Made by a program: the position numbers and the translations under genes. From the NCBI GenBank assembly GCA_035651595.1, contig DASRFJ010000333.1:1-22660 (forward strand): a stretch of 22,660 bases of DNA, written 5' to 3'. Source of the stretch: JAFARZ01 sp035651595. Lineage in GTDB: Bacteria > Actinomycetota > Actinomycetes > Streptosporangiales > Streptosporangiaceae. Each line of letters opens with the position of its first letter. Within the stretch, counting starts at the first letter, position 1. The notes beneath the pieces are model-generated. The model made no database searches. It saw only the letters and a list, made by a program, of their open reading frames with translations, and had not been told where the DNA came from. This document shows, one piece after another, positions 22,083-22,660 of the stretch.

Positions 22083-22320
22083 AAGGCCTCGACCGGCTCC
22101 CGATCACCGACCCGAGGGCCGCGCACCCGAGCGTGTCCCTGCGGCTGTCGCACTCACCGCGGTCGCCGGGGACGACAGCCTCGCCCGGCGGCTGGCCGCC
22201 GAGATCGCAGCCCGACCGCAGTGGGCGATCCACACCACCGCCCACCTGGCCCGGCTGGGATCCGCCGCTGCTGTCTGCGCACCTCGCATCGCGGAAGACC
22301 TTGGCAGCACCGACGCCTAG
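22083..22320 (+). pseudogene. Helical-repeat-like C-terminal fragment, unidentified
   Basis: From about 22133 to the TAG at 22318-22320 the frame reads AAVALTAVAGDDSLARRLAA, then EIAARPQWAIHTTAHLARLG. Third positions are strongly G/C, and the alternating helices look HEAT-like. Just upstream the coding-like sequence (LDRLPITDPRAAHPSV) is in another frame, suggesting a frameshift near 22130. No start or ribosome binding site is present. It may be the tail of a decayed gene. Confidence 0.3.
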
Positions 22321-22660
22321 ACCGCGGTGCGGGCTGCCGAGGCACCCGGCCGCGGGCAGGGAACGAACAGGGTCCGTCGTGATACACCCATGAGGGAACA
22401 GGCGGCGGGAAATGCTGACCCCGCACCGACTCTGCGCGCTGAGCGTCGCTTCCTTGTCCGACTCCCGGCGCACGCCGAACGTCCGGATCTGTACGGCCGC
22501 CGTGCCGGAGCTCACCCAACGCGGCAGATGAGGGCGTTGTGGGGGTGCGCGGCCGCGGCTCTGGTGTCATTGGACGGGCCGACTACGCGTAGCGCCATGC
22601 TCGCAAGGTCGGTGACGATGGAAGCGCCTGCTGCACCTCAACAGGGCATCGCTCGTTGGG
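22321..22660. other. Right end, no recognisable gene
   Basis: About 340 bases with open frames on both strands but no recognised motif, ribosome binding site or strong repeat. A gene extending past the window edge cannot be excluded. Confidence 0.4.

Noticed and set aside
1..22660. CRISPR array, tRNA or rRNA genes, complete insertion sequence
   Set aside because: No regularly spaced repeats, no cloverleaf-like or rRNA-like sequence, and no transposase with terminal inverted repeats could be recognised by eye.

Overview
The window is high-GC DNA with strong G/C bias at third codon positions. It carries gene families typical of filamentous Actinomycetia: a SARP-NB-ARC-TPR regulator, a DHA2-type MFS pump, a PadR/HAAS pair, GH76 and GH93 secreted hydrolases, and a ricin-type lectin. 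No tRNA, rRNA, CRISPR array or complete insertion sequence was seen. Lineage is inferred from gene content only; genus cannot be given.

Layout. (1) 1-546: a wrecked tyrosine-recombinase N-terminus runs into the last residues of a ricin B-type lectin. (2) 842-5385: a run of secreted proteins on the + strand: a beta-helix protein with a mannose-binding bulb-lectin tail, a Cys-rich secreted protein, a decayed paralogue of it, and a GH76 alpha-1,6-mannanase. The lectin and the GH76 both point to mannan, for example from fungal cell walls. (3) 5509-11080: a large SARP regulator meets tail to tail a two-gene operon on the - strand (MFS exporter, then a degenerate SDR). The operon promoter region has two 7-bp direct repeats with an 11-bp period, the pattern SARPs bind. 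(4) 11120-13260: a 5'-truncated serine-hydrolase-like gene, then a PadR repressor and its HAAS membrane partner. The padR promoter has an operator-like repeat between -35 and -10. (5) 13356-13506: an apparently empty gap with a candidate promoter, a palindrome that includes a strong Shine-Dalgarno, a 15-codon ORF, and a perfect 14-bp inverted repeat whose arms hold the start and stop codons. This is the least explained structure in the window. (6) 13615-15140: a small secreted protein and a TPR-family protein, both on the - strand. (7) 15325-15840: an RHH antitoxin followed by a PIN toxin cut off midway. (8) 15984-19062: a two-domain VOC protein, a C-terminal methyltransferase remnant, and a 581-aa protein with an internal duplication. 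(9) 19212-20162: an N-terminal methyltransferase remnant and a helix-hairpin-helix-type gene broken by one extra base. (10) 20590-21918: a Tat-exported GH93-like arabinanase behind a LacI-type operator and promoter. (11) 21919-22660: coding-like scraps with no recognised complete gene.

Taken together this looks like accessory chromosome, perhaps an arm region. Intact genes for secreted polysaccharide degradation and for regulation plus efflux alternate with at least seven broken or truncated genes. All functions are read from sequence motifs; no searches were run.
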